Positions 1 to 10,286 of a DNA stretch of 64,000 nucleotides are shown piece after piece (within the stretch, counting starts at the first letter, position 1; the number at the start of each line of letters is the position of its first letter). The stretch spans positions 1,736,001 through 1,800,000 of the forward strand of contig JBLDXI010000042.1 of NCBI GenBank assembly GCA_047495785.1. Direction: 5' to 3'. The position numbers and the translations under genes are program-made. This DNA is from Lepidodermella squamata (taxonomy: Eukaryota > Gastrotricha). The notes beneath the pieces were generated by a model. The model worked only from the letters and a program-made list of their open reading frames with translations. It was not told the origin of the DNA and searched no databases.

Positions 1-10
1 TTTTCACCAG

Positions 11-475
11 CCAGTCTTTTTTCGGTGTCTCGGACCAAACGGCGTTGTTACATGCCGACCTTTAGATTGCAACGTTGACGAGAAGAAATATCCAAAGAAA
101 AACTTCACCAGCCAATCAGCTTGTCAAAACGCAGTGAAAACAGTGCAATTTTTCGGTGGAGCCTTTACTCGTTCTTCAGGAGACGGTAATTGCAAGCTGT
201 TCGGTGGGCTATTGGTGACTATCAAAACGCAGGCGGATCTTGACAGAGCCTTGAAAGATCTTATTGCCACGACGTTTGGCCACATTGGCTTGTCCAATAA
301 GTCTGGAAATTGGACGTGGGACGACGGCACGCCGTATACCAACTTCCCGCCCTGGGATTCTGGCGAGCCCAATTTCGGCGCTGATGCCTGTGCCATGCTA
401 TACGATGCTGGGGTCATCCAAGACTCGGGCTGTGACGTTAAAGCGAGCGGTTTTTTTTGTGAAACCTTTGCTTGA
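11..475 (+). CDS. type 1 CTLD gene, last exon only (5' part outside window)
   Basis: This is exon 10 of a type 1 gene, starting after an acceptor CAG at 8-10 and ending in TGA. It encodes about 154 residues: the last four-cysteine repeat (RCLGPNGVVTC followed by two more Cys), then a C-type lectin domain. CTLD marks are GGLLVTIKTQ, HIGLSN, WTWDDGTPY, GEPN and the final FFCE. It is identical to the last exons at 4805-5269 and 14242-14706. Its first nine exons must lie before base 1. The product is inferred to be secreted. Confidence 0.9.
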   Translation, partial: PVFFRCLGPNGVVTCRPLDCNVDEKKYPKKNFTSQSACQNAVKTVQFFGGAFTRSSGDGNCKLFGGLLVTIKTQADLDRALKDLIATTFGHIGLSNKSGNWTWDDGTPYTNFPPWDSGEPNFGADACAMLYDAGVIQDSGCDVKASGFFCETFA

Positions 476-1438
476 AGCTGAAGAAACTTATCGAACTATA
501 TTACGAGCTGATTTGACATTTGACATTTGACTGTCAACTCCTTCCGTGTTGAATATTTAAATGCTGCAATGTATTAAAAATTTATTTTGAGAAATTCTAT
601 GCCTTGAACTCCTTGAATACATACGATATTAATTGTGAAAATAAAATATTATGTTTGGCCCGACTCTTTTAAATCCTCATTCGAAGCTCTTCGCCCCTCA
701 TTATTGGCAACGGAGAAAATAAAACTTGTGAACAGTGGCGTTTATAAGGCCTTCTAAACTTTTTTTAGACCTCATCATCGTAGATTTTGACGCCTTAGGA
801 ATACCCCAGACGCTACTGCATATTTTCCTGCTACAGTTGCCGTTGGATGAAAACTCCGTGTTATTGAAACAGGGACTATACCTGGCATTCTAACAGCTTC
901 GTTGATAGTGGTTAAGGTTTAGTGCTCAGGCTAAACATCAGATGCGATATTCGTGCGTCGGTTCCATTTCTACTGGCTACTTTCAAAGAACAATTTTGCA
1001 GAGACTCAATGATGCCAGGTTCAGCAACCAGAAAATGCATCCATTCGAGCAGGCGTCAGTCGTGTAACGGTTTAGCATGGTGATGGTTGCCTTCCAAGAA
1101 TAATCATCTGGCTCACGGCGTAGACACGGCTAGTAAAATTAACGCTGATATTCCCCAAATCAGAGTGCGAGAGGTCCCATGATTCACCTCAACGCGCTCA
1201 AAAGGTAACTAATTCACCTCGCAAAGCATCTGAAGCTTCGCAAAGAAAGCAGAGAAAGGTCGAGGTTGATGAGGGAATTTCACATGTTCGCTATTTTAAC
1301 CGCTCAATTCCGGGCCCATATTAGTTCCGTCCAGTCAGAGGGTAAAAGTGGACTTAGCGCAAAACGCGCATAAGTCGAAATTTTTAGAAATTTCAAGGCC
1401 GCGTGCGGTAAAGTCAAAGGGCAAGTTTTAGAGGTTTA
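476..1438. other. 3' flank of type 1 gene, no gene seen
   Basis: It holds the 3' UTR with an AATAAA-like signal near 642, then about 800 bp that resemble the 3' flanks of the CTLD genes ending at 24431 and 35248. A stretch near 1300-1360 (shared words GGGCCCATATTAGTTCCGTC) recurs inverted at 17255-17340. The same stretch repeats at 5270-6232 and 14707-15669. Confidence 0.6.
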
Positions 1439-2926
1439 TTACACTTTGATAGAATAGAAAATTACACTTTGATGGCTGTGTAAATTACACTTTGATAAGT
1501 AGATGAATCATATTATTGTCGATTTTTTTTCTGCTGCGCTGCTTTTCTCTTCGAGAAAATACGCTAAGTCAGAGATTTCAGCTGATAGCTGATCACTCAA
1601 ACAACAAGACAATACTTTGCCCCATTACCATGCGAGCGGAGCGAGCATGTGAGCCGGCCTCGGTAGTTTTTGTGTTGAGTCATAATGAAGTGTTGGTTTA
1701 TTAGGTAAATTAGAAAAACAATTCCTCAGCCCGCAGGCTAAATAGGAGATTACCGGGCTGTTAGTGGCCCCTCAGTGTTAGCAAATTGAATATGCACAGC
1801 TACGGCTCCGCGTATTAAGCGAGGTCGACAGAATGACAAATAACTATAAATATACAGTGTTCATTATAATGTTAATACGGGAATACTTCCAAGCCAACGC
1901 CTCGGGCCGCCGCTTTGCGCGTGCCGCCACCCGAGGCCCAACCGCTGCCTGCATCGACGAAAATCTACAGATAGTCCATCAGCCACCAAAAGGAACCAAC
2001 CACTCATTGCCTCGGGCCGCCGTTTGGTGCGTGCCGCCACCCGAGGCCCAACTGCTACCAGGATCGACGATCCGCAAACTAAGAACATGCCTTAAGGACC
2101 ATGCCTCGGCATTACAATTCAATTTTAAAAAGTCTAAGATCTAGGACAAGAAAACAGAAAACATAGCCGGACTCGAACCGGGGCCGGCACATAACAAAAT
2201 ACGATTTAACCGGACCCGAACCGATTGCCTTTCACATACATAGAGATTTTGAAAAGATAATTTGAAAAGACCTAGGGGACTAGAGAAAGAAATAAGATAG
2301 AAGAGAGGAACTGAGAGGGAACCTACAGCGCACGGATAGCATCTATCCGCCACTAGTCAGGAACCGGAAAGGTCCGGCCGCGCAGGGAGCGATAAGTACG
2401 GGGAGAGTTTTCAAAATTACCAAAGTTTAAGTGATACTTTTTTATTGGGGTCCCGTGCTACGATGGGTTACGTTCCGTCCTGGTCAATGATTTGCATATG
2501 CACACGTGCTTGTGTGTGCAACAAATGCTGTGCGCGCGTGCAAATCGACACAAAAAAACTAGCAACAGGAGCTGGGCGCGATCGCTTAGCGCTAAAATTG
2601 CAGTACTGTTGATGATCCTTCGCAGTAAAAACTGTCGCGCATATGCAAATCAACGCTATTTCTTTGCCGCATCTCACTAAAAAAGGTGGTGATTGCTTTT
2701 TGATTGAAGATTACGCATTATCGCCGGTTAGTTATTATGCCCGTTTTACTCTCCGGTAGTTTACTGCGATGAAGCTAGTTTTTTGGAAGGGCACCCCGGC
2801 CCCCTGGGGAAAGCTGGCTGGTAGGTTTTTGGCAGGCCTTTCACAAGGTCTTCAAAAAGCTGCCAGCTAAGTTTTCCCCAGGGGGCTGAGGGTGCTCTTT
2901 TTAAAGCTAGTTTTATCAAAGTGTAA
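1439..2926. repeat. inverted-repeat-bounded element, copy in unit 1
   Basis: Three direct copies of TTACACTTTGAT lie at 1439, 1462 and 1485, and the inverse ATCAAAGTGTAA lies at 2915-2926. Between them are two GC-rich hairpins (GCCTCGGG ... CCCGAGGC) near 1900 and 2010, a pol III B-box-like word on the minus strand near 2170 (GGTTCGAGTCC), and a palindrome around 2795-2895 with arms around CCCCTGGGG. No transposase ORF is seen. A non-autonomous DNA element is the likeliest reading. Confidence 0.55.
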
Positions 2927-2994
2927 TTTTCATTTATCAAAGTCTAGGGTATCATGATTTAGGCGGTTTTTATACCAAATTATTTATTTGATTC

Positions 2995-3003
2995 CATAAA
3001 TAG
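2995..3003 (+). promoter_or_regulatory. TATA-like box of type 1 gene (CATAAATAG)
   Basis: It is followed by ATACGTGA, and then by TTCGGACGCA near 3040. It sits 131 bp before the ATG at 3126. The same ordered module precedes the type 1 genes at 12563, 20882 (-), 33669, 38894 and 59935 (-). Confidence 0.6.
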
Positions 3004-3125
3004 AAATACGTGACTCCTGAAAAAGGTCATTTTTAATTCGGACGCAACGATCGCGTGCCATTTTAGTTCCGTTCGGATATTTTTTAAAAGCCTTCATTCG
3101 AGTTTTTTTCAACATCATATTAAAC

Positions 3126-5269
3126 ATGATGAAAGCTTCAGGTCTTTTCTTTTTATTTTGCCTCTTTGGAGGTGTTTCGTGCCAATGGAAGCGCTGTATG
3201 TCACTTCTCGACAACTCATTCATTGACTGTGCGATGTCTTGTGATTTATTGAATGAATATCAGGTTTTTTTAATGATTTTTTCACCTTTTCATCATCATT
3301 GGCAACCAATTTTTCTATTTGTAGTCCGGCTCCAGCATTTCCACTTATGATTTGTGTCGAAGTGGGGTGAGCAATCATGAAACACTAATTCCAAATCAGA
3401 TTTCATTTCCCGGAACAGAATGGCCGCATGTGTTACAAATTTGCCACCTTAACTCCTAGTTGCCGCCCAGGAATTGTTCCGTGCAAAGCTCCGGATGAAA
3501 TATCGGTGCGTTATTGTGTACATTTATTCTAGCCTATCGCTTTTTTCTCGATCAGTTTCAGCCTTTCTACAGCCGATCGATACTTCGCTCAAGTTTGCAA
3601 TTCTGCGAAGTCGACAGGACTAATTTTGCGGTATTTTGCGATTTGAATTAATTAAATTAATTAAAACTTGTATTTGTTCCAGATTCAAAATTTCAAGCAG
3701 TGCTCATTGAATGGCACTCTGGTCACTTGCGTCCCAATCAATCAAACGTGCCCTGACATCACTGTAAGTCTTGTTTAAAAGCGTTTGAAAATTAACAGTG
3801 ATGTCTGTGAACTATTCAGAAAAAATTAATTAATTCATGAAACCTCAAAGTATAATAAAAAATTAGTTTGAAAAATCAATTCCCGTATCCGAAATGTATT
3901 TATCGAAATTCCTAAATTTAGGGAGATGGGGGAATAATTTTGTAAATATTATCTTTTTGGGAATTCCGCTTTATCTGTCTTATACATGTAATTTTATTTT
4001 TGTTCACAAGGCTACTGGTGCTCGAACATATTCCAACCTTGCAACTTGCGTCGACGGGAAGAGTGAATTTCCTAATTCATTAATTTTGCTCTTGTAGATC
4101 AATTTATTTTCAGTTCTGGTGCCAGACAGTGAGAAGCCTCATGTTCGCTGTTTCAGCAACCCTGGTCGAATCTTCAATGGCTGTCGCCTCAGCTCAATCG
4201 GCTGCTTTCCTAACAATGAGACCCAAGAAGCATCCCCGAAGCCGTACATCAACCGAGATAACTGCCTTCGAGGGGTAAGTTCAATTTCGAACTCAATTCT
4301 CTCAGTCATAGCCCGACTGTTGATTCCAGGCTGCAGCTCAGTGCGACTCAAACGGAACGAAGCTTTGCGTTGGAAGAGAATGCCCTGCGGGATCGACCCA
4401 GGTAACAAACATTTTTGAAAGTTTTCTTTCGAGAAACTCAAAATTGGAAGAAAAATTGAAATTAGTAGCCTTGTCCTTTTTATGCCTTATTTTCGTGCAG
4501 TCCGATAGGGCTCCTAGAAGTGAAGCAAAATTCATTTTGAGTTTCTTTAATCCAACTGGAATTTACAAATTTCCTTGTAATTAGGTTAAAATCCTCAGCC
4601 TTCGTAATAAAATGGAAGAAAATGTGACAATCAAGTGGATTTTTGGAATTTGTGCTATACCCATTTTTGTCTTTCAGTGGAAGCTCTACTTTAATACGAC
4701 AGCCTTCCAAACAAATTACGAGACTTGCTTAGCAGATATTAAGCCGGTATGTTTGTAGTGATTTGTTGGCGTTTTGTGGCCGTGAAATTGCGTTTTTTCA
4801 CCAGCCAGTCTTTTTTCGGTGTCTCGGACCAAACGGCGTTGTTACATGCCGACCTTTAGATTGCAACGTTGACGAGAAGAAATATCCAAAGAAAAACTTC
4901 ACCAGCCAATCAGCTTGTCAAAACGCAGTGAAAACAGTGCAATTTTTCGGTGGAGCCTTTACTCGTTCTTCAGGAGACGGTAATTGCAAGCTGTTCGGTG
5001 GGCTATTGGTGACTATCAAAACGCAGGCGGATCTTGACAGAGCCTTGAAAGATCTTATTGCCACGACGTTTGGCCACATTGGCTTGTCCAATAAGTCTGG
5101 AAATTGGACGTGGGACGACGGCACGCCGTATACCAACTTCCCGCCCTGGGATTCTGGCGAGCCCAATTTCGGCGCTGATGCCTGTGCCATGCTATACGAT
5201 GCTGGGGTCATCCAAGACTCGGGCTGTGACGTTAAAGCGAGCGGTTTTTTTTGTGAAACCTTTGCTTGA
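3126..5269 (+). CDS. type 1 CTLD protein: six four-Cys repeats plus C-type lectin domain
   Basis: Ten exons: 3126-3263, 3325-3366, 3419-3505, 3556-3630, 3683-3763, 4011-4062, 4114-4274, 4330-4401, 4678-4746, 4805-5269. They join in frame to 413 residues with GT-AG introns. Residues 1 to about 19 are a signal peptide ending GGVSC. Residues 24-297 hold six repeats of the pattern C-x(7-10)-C-x(3-6)-C-x(16-23)-C, with Cys at 24/35/39/57, 65/75/82/106, 121/130/137/154, 171/182/189/209, 217/225/230/253 and 265/274/279/297. The CTLD runs from about 300 to 413, with HIGLSN, WTWDDGTPY, GEPN and the closing FFCE. The EPN triplet suggests a mannose-type loop, but the usual WND triplet is missing, so calcium-dependent sugar binding is uncertain. 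I do not recognise the four-Cys repeat as a named domain. An extracellular recognition or structural role is inferred. Confidence 0.88.
4795..5269 (+). repeat. start of tandem unit 2
   Basis: The unit boundary falls in the last intron of the type 1 gene (offset 4794 from base 1). The repeat register is set by the window start; the true duplication breakpoint cannot be placed because the copies are identical. Confidence 0.7.
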
Positions 5270-7173
5270 AGCTGAAGAAACTTATCGAACTATATTACGA
5301 GCTGATTTGACATTTGACATTTGACTGTCAACTCCTTCCGTGTTGAATATTTAAATGCTGCAATGTATTAAAAATTTATTTTGAGAAATTCTATGCCTTG
5401 AACTCCTTGAATACATACGATATTAATTGTGAAAATAAAATATTATGTTTGGCCCGACTCTTTTAAATCCTCATTCGAAGCTCTTCGCCCCTCATTATTG
5501 GCAACGGAGAAAATAAAACTTGTGAACAGTGGCGTTTATAAGGCCTTCTAAACTTTTTTTAGACCTCATCATCGTAGATTTTGACGCCTTAGGAATACCC
5601 CAGACGCTACTGCATATTTTCCTGCTACAGTTGCCGTTGGATGAAAACTCCGTGTTATTGAAACAGGGACTATACCTGGCATTCTAACAGCTTCGTTGAT
5701 AGTGGTTAAGGTTTAGTGCTCAGGCTAAACATCAGATGCGATATTCGTGCGTCGGTTCCATTTCTACTGGCTACTTTCAAAGAACAATTTTGCAGAGACT
5801 CAATGATGCCAGGTTCAGCAACCAGAAAATGCATCCATTCGAGCAGGCGTCAGTCGTGTAACGGTTTAGCATGGTGATGGTTGCCTTCCAAGAATAATCA
5901 TCTGGCTCACGGCGTAGACACGGCTAGTAAAATTAACGCTGATATTCCCCAAATCAGAGTGCGAGAGGTCCCATGATTCACCTCAACGCGCTCAAAAGGT
6001 AACTAATTCACCTCGCAAAGCATCTGAAGCTTCGCAAAGAAAGCAGAGAAAGGTCGAGGTTGATGAGGGAATTTCACATGTTCGCTATTTTAACCGCTCA
6101 ATTCCGGGCCCATATTAGTTCCGTCCAGTCAGAGGGTAAAAGTGGACTTAGCGCAAAACGCGCATAAGTCGAAATTTTTAGAAATTTCAAGGCCGCGTGC
6201 GGTAAAGTCAAAGGGCAAGTTTTAGAGGTTTATTACACTTTGATAGAATAGAAAATTACACTTTGATGGCTGTGTAAATTACACTTTGATAAGTAGATGA
6301 ATCATATTATTGTCGATTTTTTTTCTGCTGCGCTGCTTTTCTCTTCGAGAAAATACGCTAAGTCAGAGATTTCAGCTGATAGCTGATCACTCAAACAACA
6401 AGACAATACTTTGCCCCATTACCATGCGAGCGGAGCGAGCATGTGAGCCGGCCTCGGTAGTTTTTGTGTTGAGTCATAATGAAGTGTTGGTTTATTAGGT
6501 AAATTAGAAAAACAATTCCTCAGCCCGCAGGCTAAATAGGAGATTACCGGGCTGTTAGTGGCCCCTCAGTGTTAGCAAATTGAATATGCACAGCTACGGC
6601 TCCGCGTATTAAGCGAGGTCGACAGAATGACAAATAACTATAAATATACAGTGTTCATTATAATGTTAATACGGGAATACTTCCAAGCCAACGCCTCGGG
6701 CCGCCGCTTTGCGCGTGCCGCCACCCGAGGCCCAACCGCTGCCTGCATCGACGAAAATCTACAGATAGTCCATCAGCCACCAAAAGGAACCAACCACTCA
6801 TTGCCTCGGGCCGCCGTTTGGTGCGTGCCGCCACCCGAGGCCCAACTGCTACCAGGATCGACGATCCGCAAACTAAGAACATGCCTTAAGGACCATGCCT
6901 CGGCATTACAATTCAATTTTAAAAAGTCTAAGATCTAGGACAAGAAAACAGAAAACATAGCCGGACTCGAACCGGGGCCGGCACATAACAAAATACGATT
7001 TAACCGGACCCGAACCGATTGCCTTTCACATACATAGAGATTTTGAAAAGATAATTTGAAAAGACCTAGGGGACTAGAGAAAGAAATAAGATAGAAGAGA
7101 GGAACTGAGAGGGAACCTACAGCGCACGGATAGCATCTATCCGCCACTAGTCAGGAACCGGAAAGGTCCGGCC

Positions 7174-7184
7174 GCGCAGGGAGC
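7174..7184. repeat. target-site duplication, left copy
   Basis: GCGCAGGGAGC at 7174-7184 recurs exactly at 11817-11827. The uninterrupted target is at 2380-2390 in unit 1 and 16611-16621 in unit 3. This defines the LINE boundaries precisely. Confidence 0.95.
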
Positions 7185-7499
7185 TTTTTTTTCCAACGGT
7201 CTTGTTTTATTGGAAAAACGGTCTCTTGTTTAACAACTTCTGACCGACAGTAGTAGCAATGATATCAAATGCAGCAAATCTTAACAATTACAGCATATGT
7301 TATGCGTTTCATCTTTTTATAAAAAACAAGAAATATATATGACAACGCACACACTCATTTACAGTCGTGGCACAGGGCTAATGTGGTTTTGTTGTTTATT
7401 TTATTTTGTGTATATATGTGTATTGTGTATGGGTTTTTGTTGTTTTATTTTCTGTATTAAACTGACTGATGCTCATATAAATACATAGATAGACAAGGC

Positions 7500-10286
7500 C
7501 TAACGGCCCACAAAATTGATGAACTGTCCGAGCGGGGTACCAGCCACGCCCCACTCTCGACGATGGTCGGCGATCATGGCGGCGACTGGTGGCACGAACT
7601 GCATAGCCCGATCAGCAAAGCCGACTGCTAGTTTCAGCCAGCGGCGTTCCAGCGGCTCCACTCCAGTTAGGCGGTAGAGCTCAGATTCGTCCTGCTTGTC
7701 CAGAATAGACGAGCCGATGATCGCCCGCAAACAGTTGTTCTGCAGCACGATCAAGCGCTTTTTCTGCGCATACGACGCATCCAACCAGGCCACACAGCAG
7801 TATTCAAGAACCGGTCTCACGATCGTCAGATACAGCAACTTCCGCGAGGCAAAGCCAAGCGGCGAACCAGGAAAGCAGACCCGGCGAAGAGCCCCGAGTC
7901 GAGATCGCGCATCCGCCTCGATGTTGTCGAAATGCGGCTTCCACGATCCGATCGCGTCAAACGTGACACCCAGGTACTTCGCCGTCGCGACCTTCGGCAG
8001 CTTCTCGTCACCCACAAACAGCCGGTCGTCGTCGTTGACTTGTCCGCCAAACCGCAACATTTGGCACTTCGGCGGACTAAGCGGCAACTTCCAGAGTCTG
8101 CTCCATCGAGAGACCCGCGTCAGCGCCGTCTGCACCCGCTGCTTCGCCATCCCAGTGTAGCAAGCCACAGCGAACAAGAGCACGTCGTCAGCGAACGAAG
8201 CGGTGAAGGCCTTGCGCTCGTCGCTGTTGTTGTCCGGCATCAAGTCCGCTGTGAAAAATGCAAAGAGTATAGGGCTCAATGAGGATCCTTGCGGAACCCC
8301 TGAGCCGATATCTGCTGTCTCACTGAAGGAGCTACTCACCTTGACCGTAAAGGTCCGGCCGGTCAGGAAGGACGAGACCCAGCGCACCATTGATCTTGGA
8401 ACAGCGACGCAGTCTCGAAGCTTCACGCGCAGCGAGTTGTGACACACCGCGTTGAAGGCGCCTTCGAAGTCCAGCAGGGCCGCGATCATCACCATCTTCG
8501 TTCGACGACGCCGCGCCATCGCTCTGGCCTGCGAGAATCGGAAAGTTTGATCGCTCGTCGATCGGCGTATCTGAAAACCAGACTGATGATCAGGAATTAT
8601 ATTATTTGTCCTGAAAAGAAGAGCTAGCCTAGTAGCCAAAATGAGCTCTAGCAGCTTCGCAACTGTCGGAAGAAGCGACACGGGACGGTAACCTGACGGT
8701 TTCGACAAGTCCTTCCCTGACCTCGGAAGCGGGACGATAACGGCCAACTTCCACCTCTCCGGCACGAACCCACAAGCTAGGCTATAATTGTACAAATGGC
8801 GCAGATACGCCCAAAGTACCGGCCCACCCTTCTTGATGAGCACGTTCGAAATCTCATCACGGCCTGGAGCCTTGAGCTTCAAACGTCGAACCGCGCTTCT
8901 CATCTCAGCCCTTGAGATCATGACTTTCACGTCAATCTTCTTGGTCTCAATCGGGTTAAATAACTCCCGATCCTCTTGAACAATCCTTTCGACCTCGGCA
9001 TGATGTGCCTTGATCTCTGGATCATTCTCGACCTTCGGCTTAGGGTTCAACTGAGACTTGTAATGATCGCGGAACAACTCGGCTCTAGCCGCGTCACCGA
9101 CAACCAGCTCACCTGCCTCGTTGGTCAGGGTGCGGATCGCTGGTCCTGGTGCCGACCCACTCTCCGCTGTGATCTCACGAAAAGCCCGGAAGAACGCCCC
9201 CGAATCTACCCTTCTACGCTTTTCCATCCGCTGAAGGTTACGCGTGTGCTTGCGCTCTTCAGCTAAGGCTGCTAACTCTTTGAAACGAGCATAGAACGCG
9301 TCCGCCCTGGCCTGAAACACAGGGTTTCCCGTAGAACGGTACTGCCGCAACGCTTTATGTCTACGCTCGATCAACGCAGCCATCTGCGGTGTCGACCTGT
9401 ACTTTTTCAGCTGTTTTGCTAACACCGTTGGCACTGATCTATCACGTGCCTCCTGCATGGCTTTATTGATTTCGCCATCGAACCTTCGTACCTCCTCATC
9501 ACTCGCTATTGCAGGCAAGGGAATCTTCAGCAGCTTATCTGTCACAACTGCCTGATAGAATCCTTCGTTCATCTTATTATAGTCGAACCTCACCTTGGGA
9601 TAGGGAGAACGACTAGCGCTAAGTTCGAAATCGACAGCAACCAGGTTGTGGTCACTGCCGTAGCACCCGCCCACATCGGGTACCCCGAACTGACCGGCCA
9701 AGTCCGGCGAAGCCAGCCATAAATCTAGCTGCCCGCCATGCTTGTGCGTCGGTACCCCAGCGCTAATGAGCTCTAACGAGCCATCCTCTACAAGCCTGAG
9801 CACTTCTCTACCCGCCCCGTTGTCCCGCTTATCTCCTGCCCACAGTCGCCTATGGTGACAGTTGAAATCACCACAAACAACCACCGGCCCGTGCAACGCA
9901 AGTTCTCGCAGAAAGGTTGCATCGAAGGCCCGCTCGCCGTTAGGAACGTAGACTGTAACAAAAGTCACCGTCTCCTGACCCGAGCATGCTACATCCAACG
10001 CCATCCACTCTACGTTCTCGCCTGTGCCGTTCCGCTGTCGGACGACCTCAAGGCCCTCTTTCACCCAGGCTGCTAAACCCCGTCTGCCCGCCTCGATTCC
10101 GTCGACCACCTGGTTGAAGGTGAACAACTTGAAGCCAGGCAACTCTATCTGCGTGGCTGCTTTGAACCACGACTCTACCCCGAAGAACAACTCGCACTCT
10201 GACTCATCTACAGCTAACTGAAACTCGTACGGCCTACTGGCAATGCCGTAGCCGTTCCAAACTCCAAGTCTTACTGATCTTGGCAT
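7500..10286 (-). CDS. LINE ORF2: endonuclease and reverse transcriptase
   Basis: 928 residues. The N-terminal third is an AP-endonuclease-like domain (LGVWNGYG, ESWF, VVVCGDFNCHHRRL, GSDHNLVAVDF). The reverse transcriptase follows (KAPGRDEIS, PSGYRPVSLLPTVAKLLE, DHQSGF, LLDFEGAFNAV, GVPQGSSLSPILF, catalytic FADDVLLF, KYLGVTFD). No RNase H domain follows; the C-terminal region looks like the usual Jockey-type tail. It starts 16 nt inside the end of ORF1, which suggests reinitiation or coupled translation. It would nick target DNA and prime cDNA synthesis from the LINE RNA. All catalytic boxes look intact. Confidence 0.95.
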   Translation of the reverse strand: MPRSVRLGVWNGYGIASRPYEFQLAVDESECELFFGVESWFKAATQIELPGFKLFTFNQVVDGIEAGRRGLAAWVKEGLEVVRQRNGTGENVEWMALDVACSGQETVTFVTVYVPNGERAFDATFLRELALHGPVVVCGDFNCHHRRLWAGDKRDNGAGREVLRLVEDGSLELISAGVPTHKHGGQLDLWLASPDLAGQFGVPDVGGCYGSDHNLVAVDFELSASRSPYPKVRFDYNKMNEGFYQAVVTDKLLKIPLPAIASDEEVRRFDGEINKAMQEARDRSVPTVLAKQLKKYRSTPQMAALIERRHKALRQYRSTGNPVFQARADAFYARFKELAALAEERKHTRNLQRMEKRRRVDSGAFFRAFREITAESGSAPGPAIRTLTNEAGELVVGDAARAELFRDHYKSQLNPKPKVENDPEIKAHHAEVERIVQEDRELFNPIETKKIDVKVMISRAEMRSAVRRLKLKAPGRDEISNVLIKKGGPVLWAYLRHLYNYSLACGFVPERWKLAVIVPLPRSGKDLSKPSGYRPVSLLPTVAKLLELILATRLALLFRTNNIIPDHQSGFQIRRSTSDQTFRFSQARAMARRRRTKMVMIAALLDFEGAFNAVCHNSLRVKLRDCVAVPRSMVRWVSSFLTGRTFTVKVSSSFSETADIGSGVPQGSSLSPILFAFFTADLMPDNNSDERKAFTASFADDVLLFAVACYTGMAKQRVQTALTRVSRWSRLWKLPLSPPKCQMLRFGGQVNDDDRLFVGDEKLPKVATAKYLGVTFDAIGSWKPHFDNIEADARSRLGALRRVCFPGSPLGFASRKLLYLTIVRPVLEYCCVAWLDASYAQKKRLIVLQNNCLRAIIGSSILDKQDESELYRLTGVEPLERRWLKLAVGFADRAMQFVPPVAAMIADHRREWGVAGTPLGQFINFVGR

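Noticed and set aside
124-417. 97-codon minus-strand frame opposite the CTLD exon (and its copies)
   Set aside because: It is the antisense shadow of a clearly coding exon and repeats only because the exon repeats.
264-530. 88-codon plus frame overlapping the CTLD exon (and copies)
   Set aside because: Alternative frame of the same exon; no domain, arginine-rich shadow.
2160-2260. tRNA gene on the minus strand in the tandem unit
   Set aside because: B-box-like words exist but no cloverleaf with acceptor stem could be drawn.
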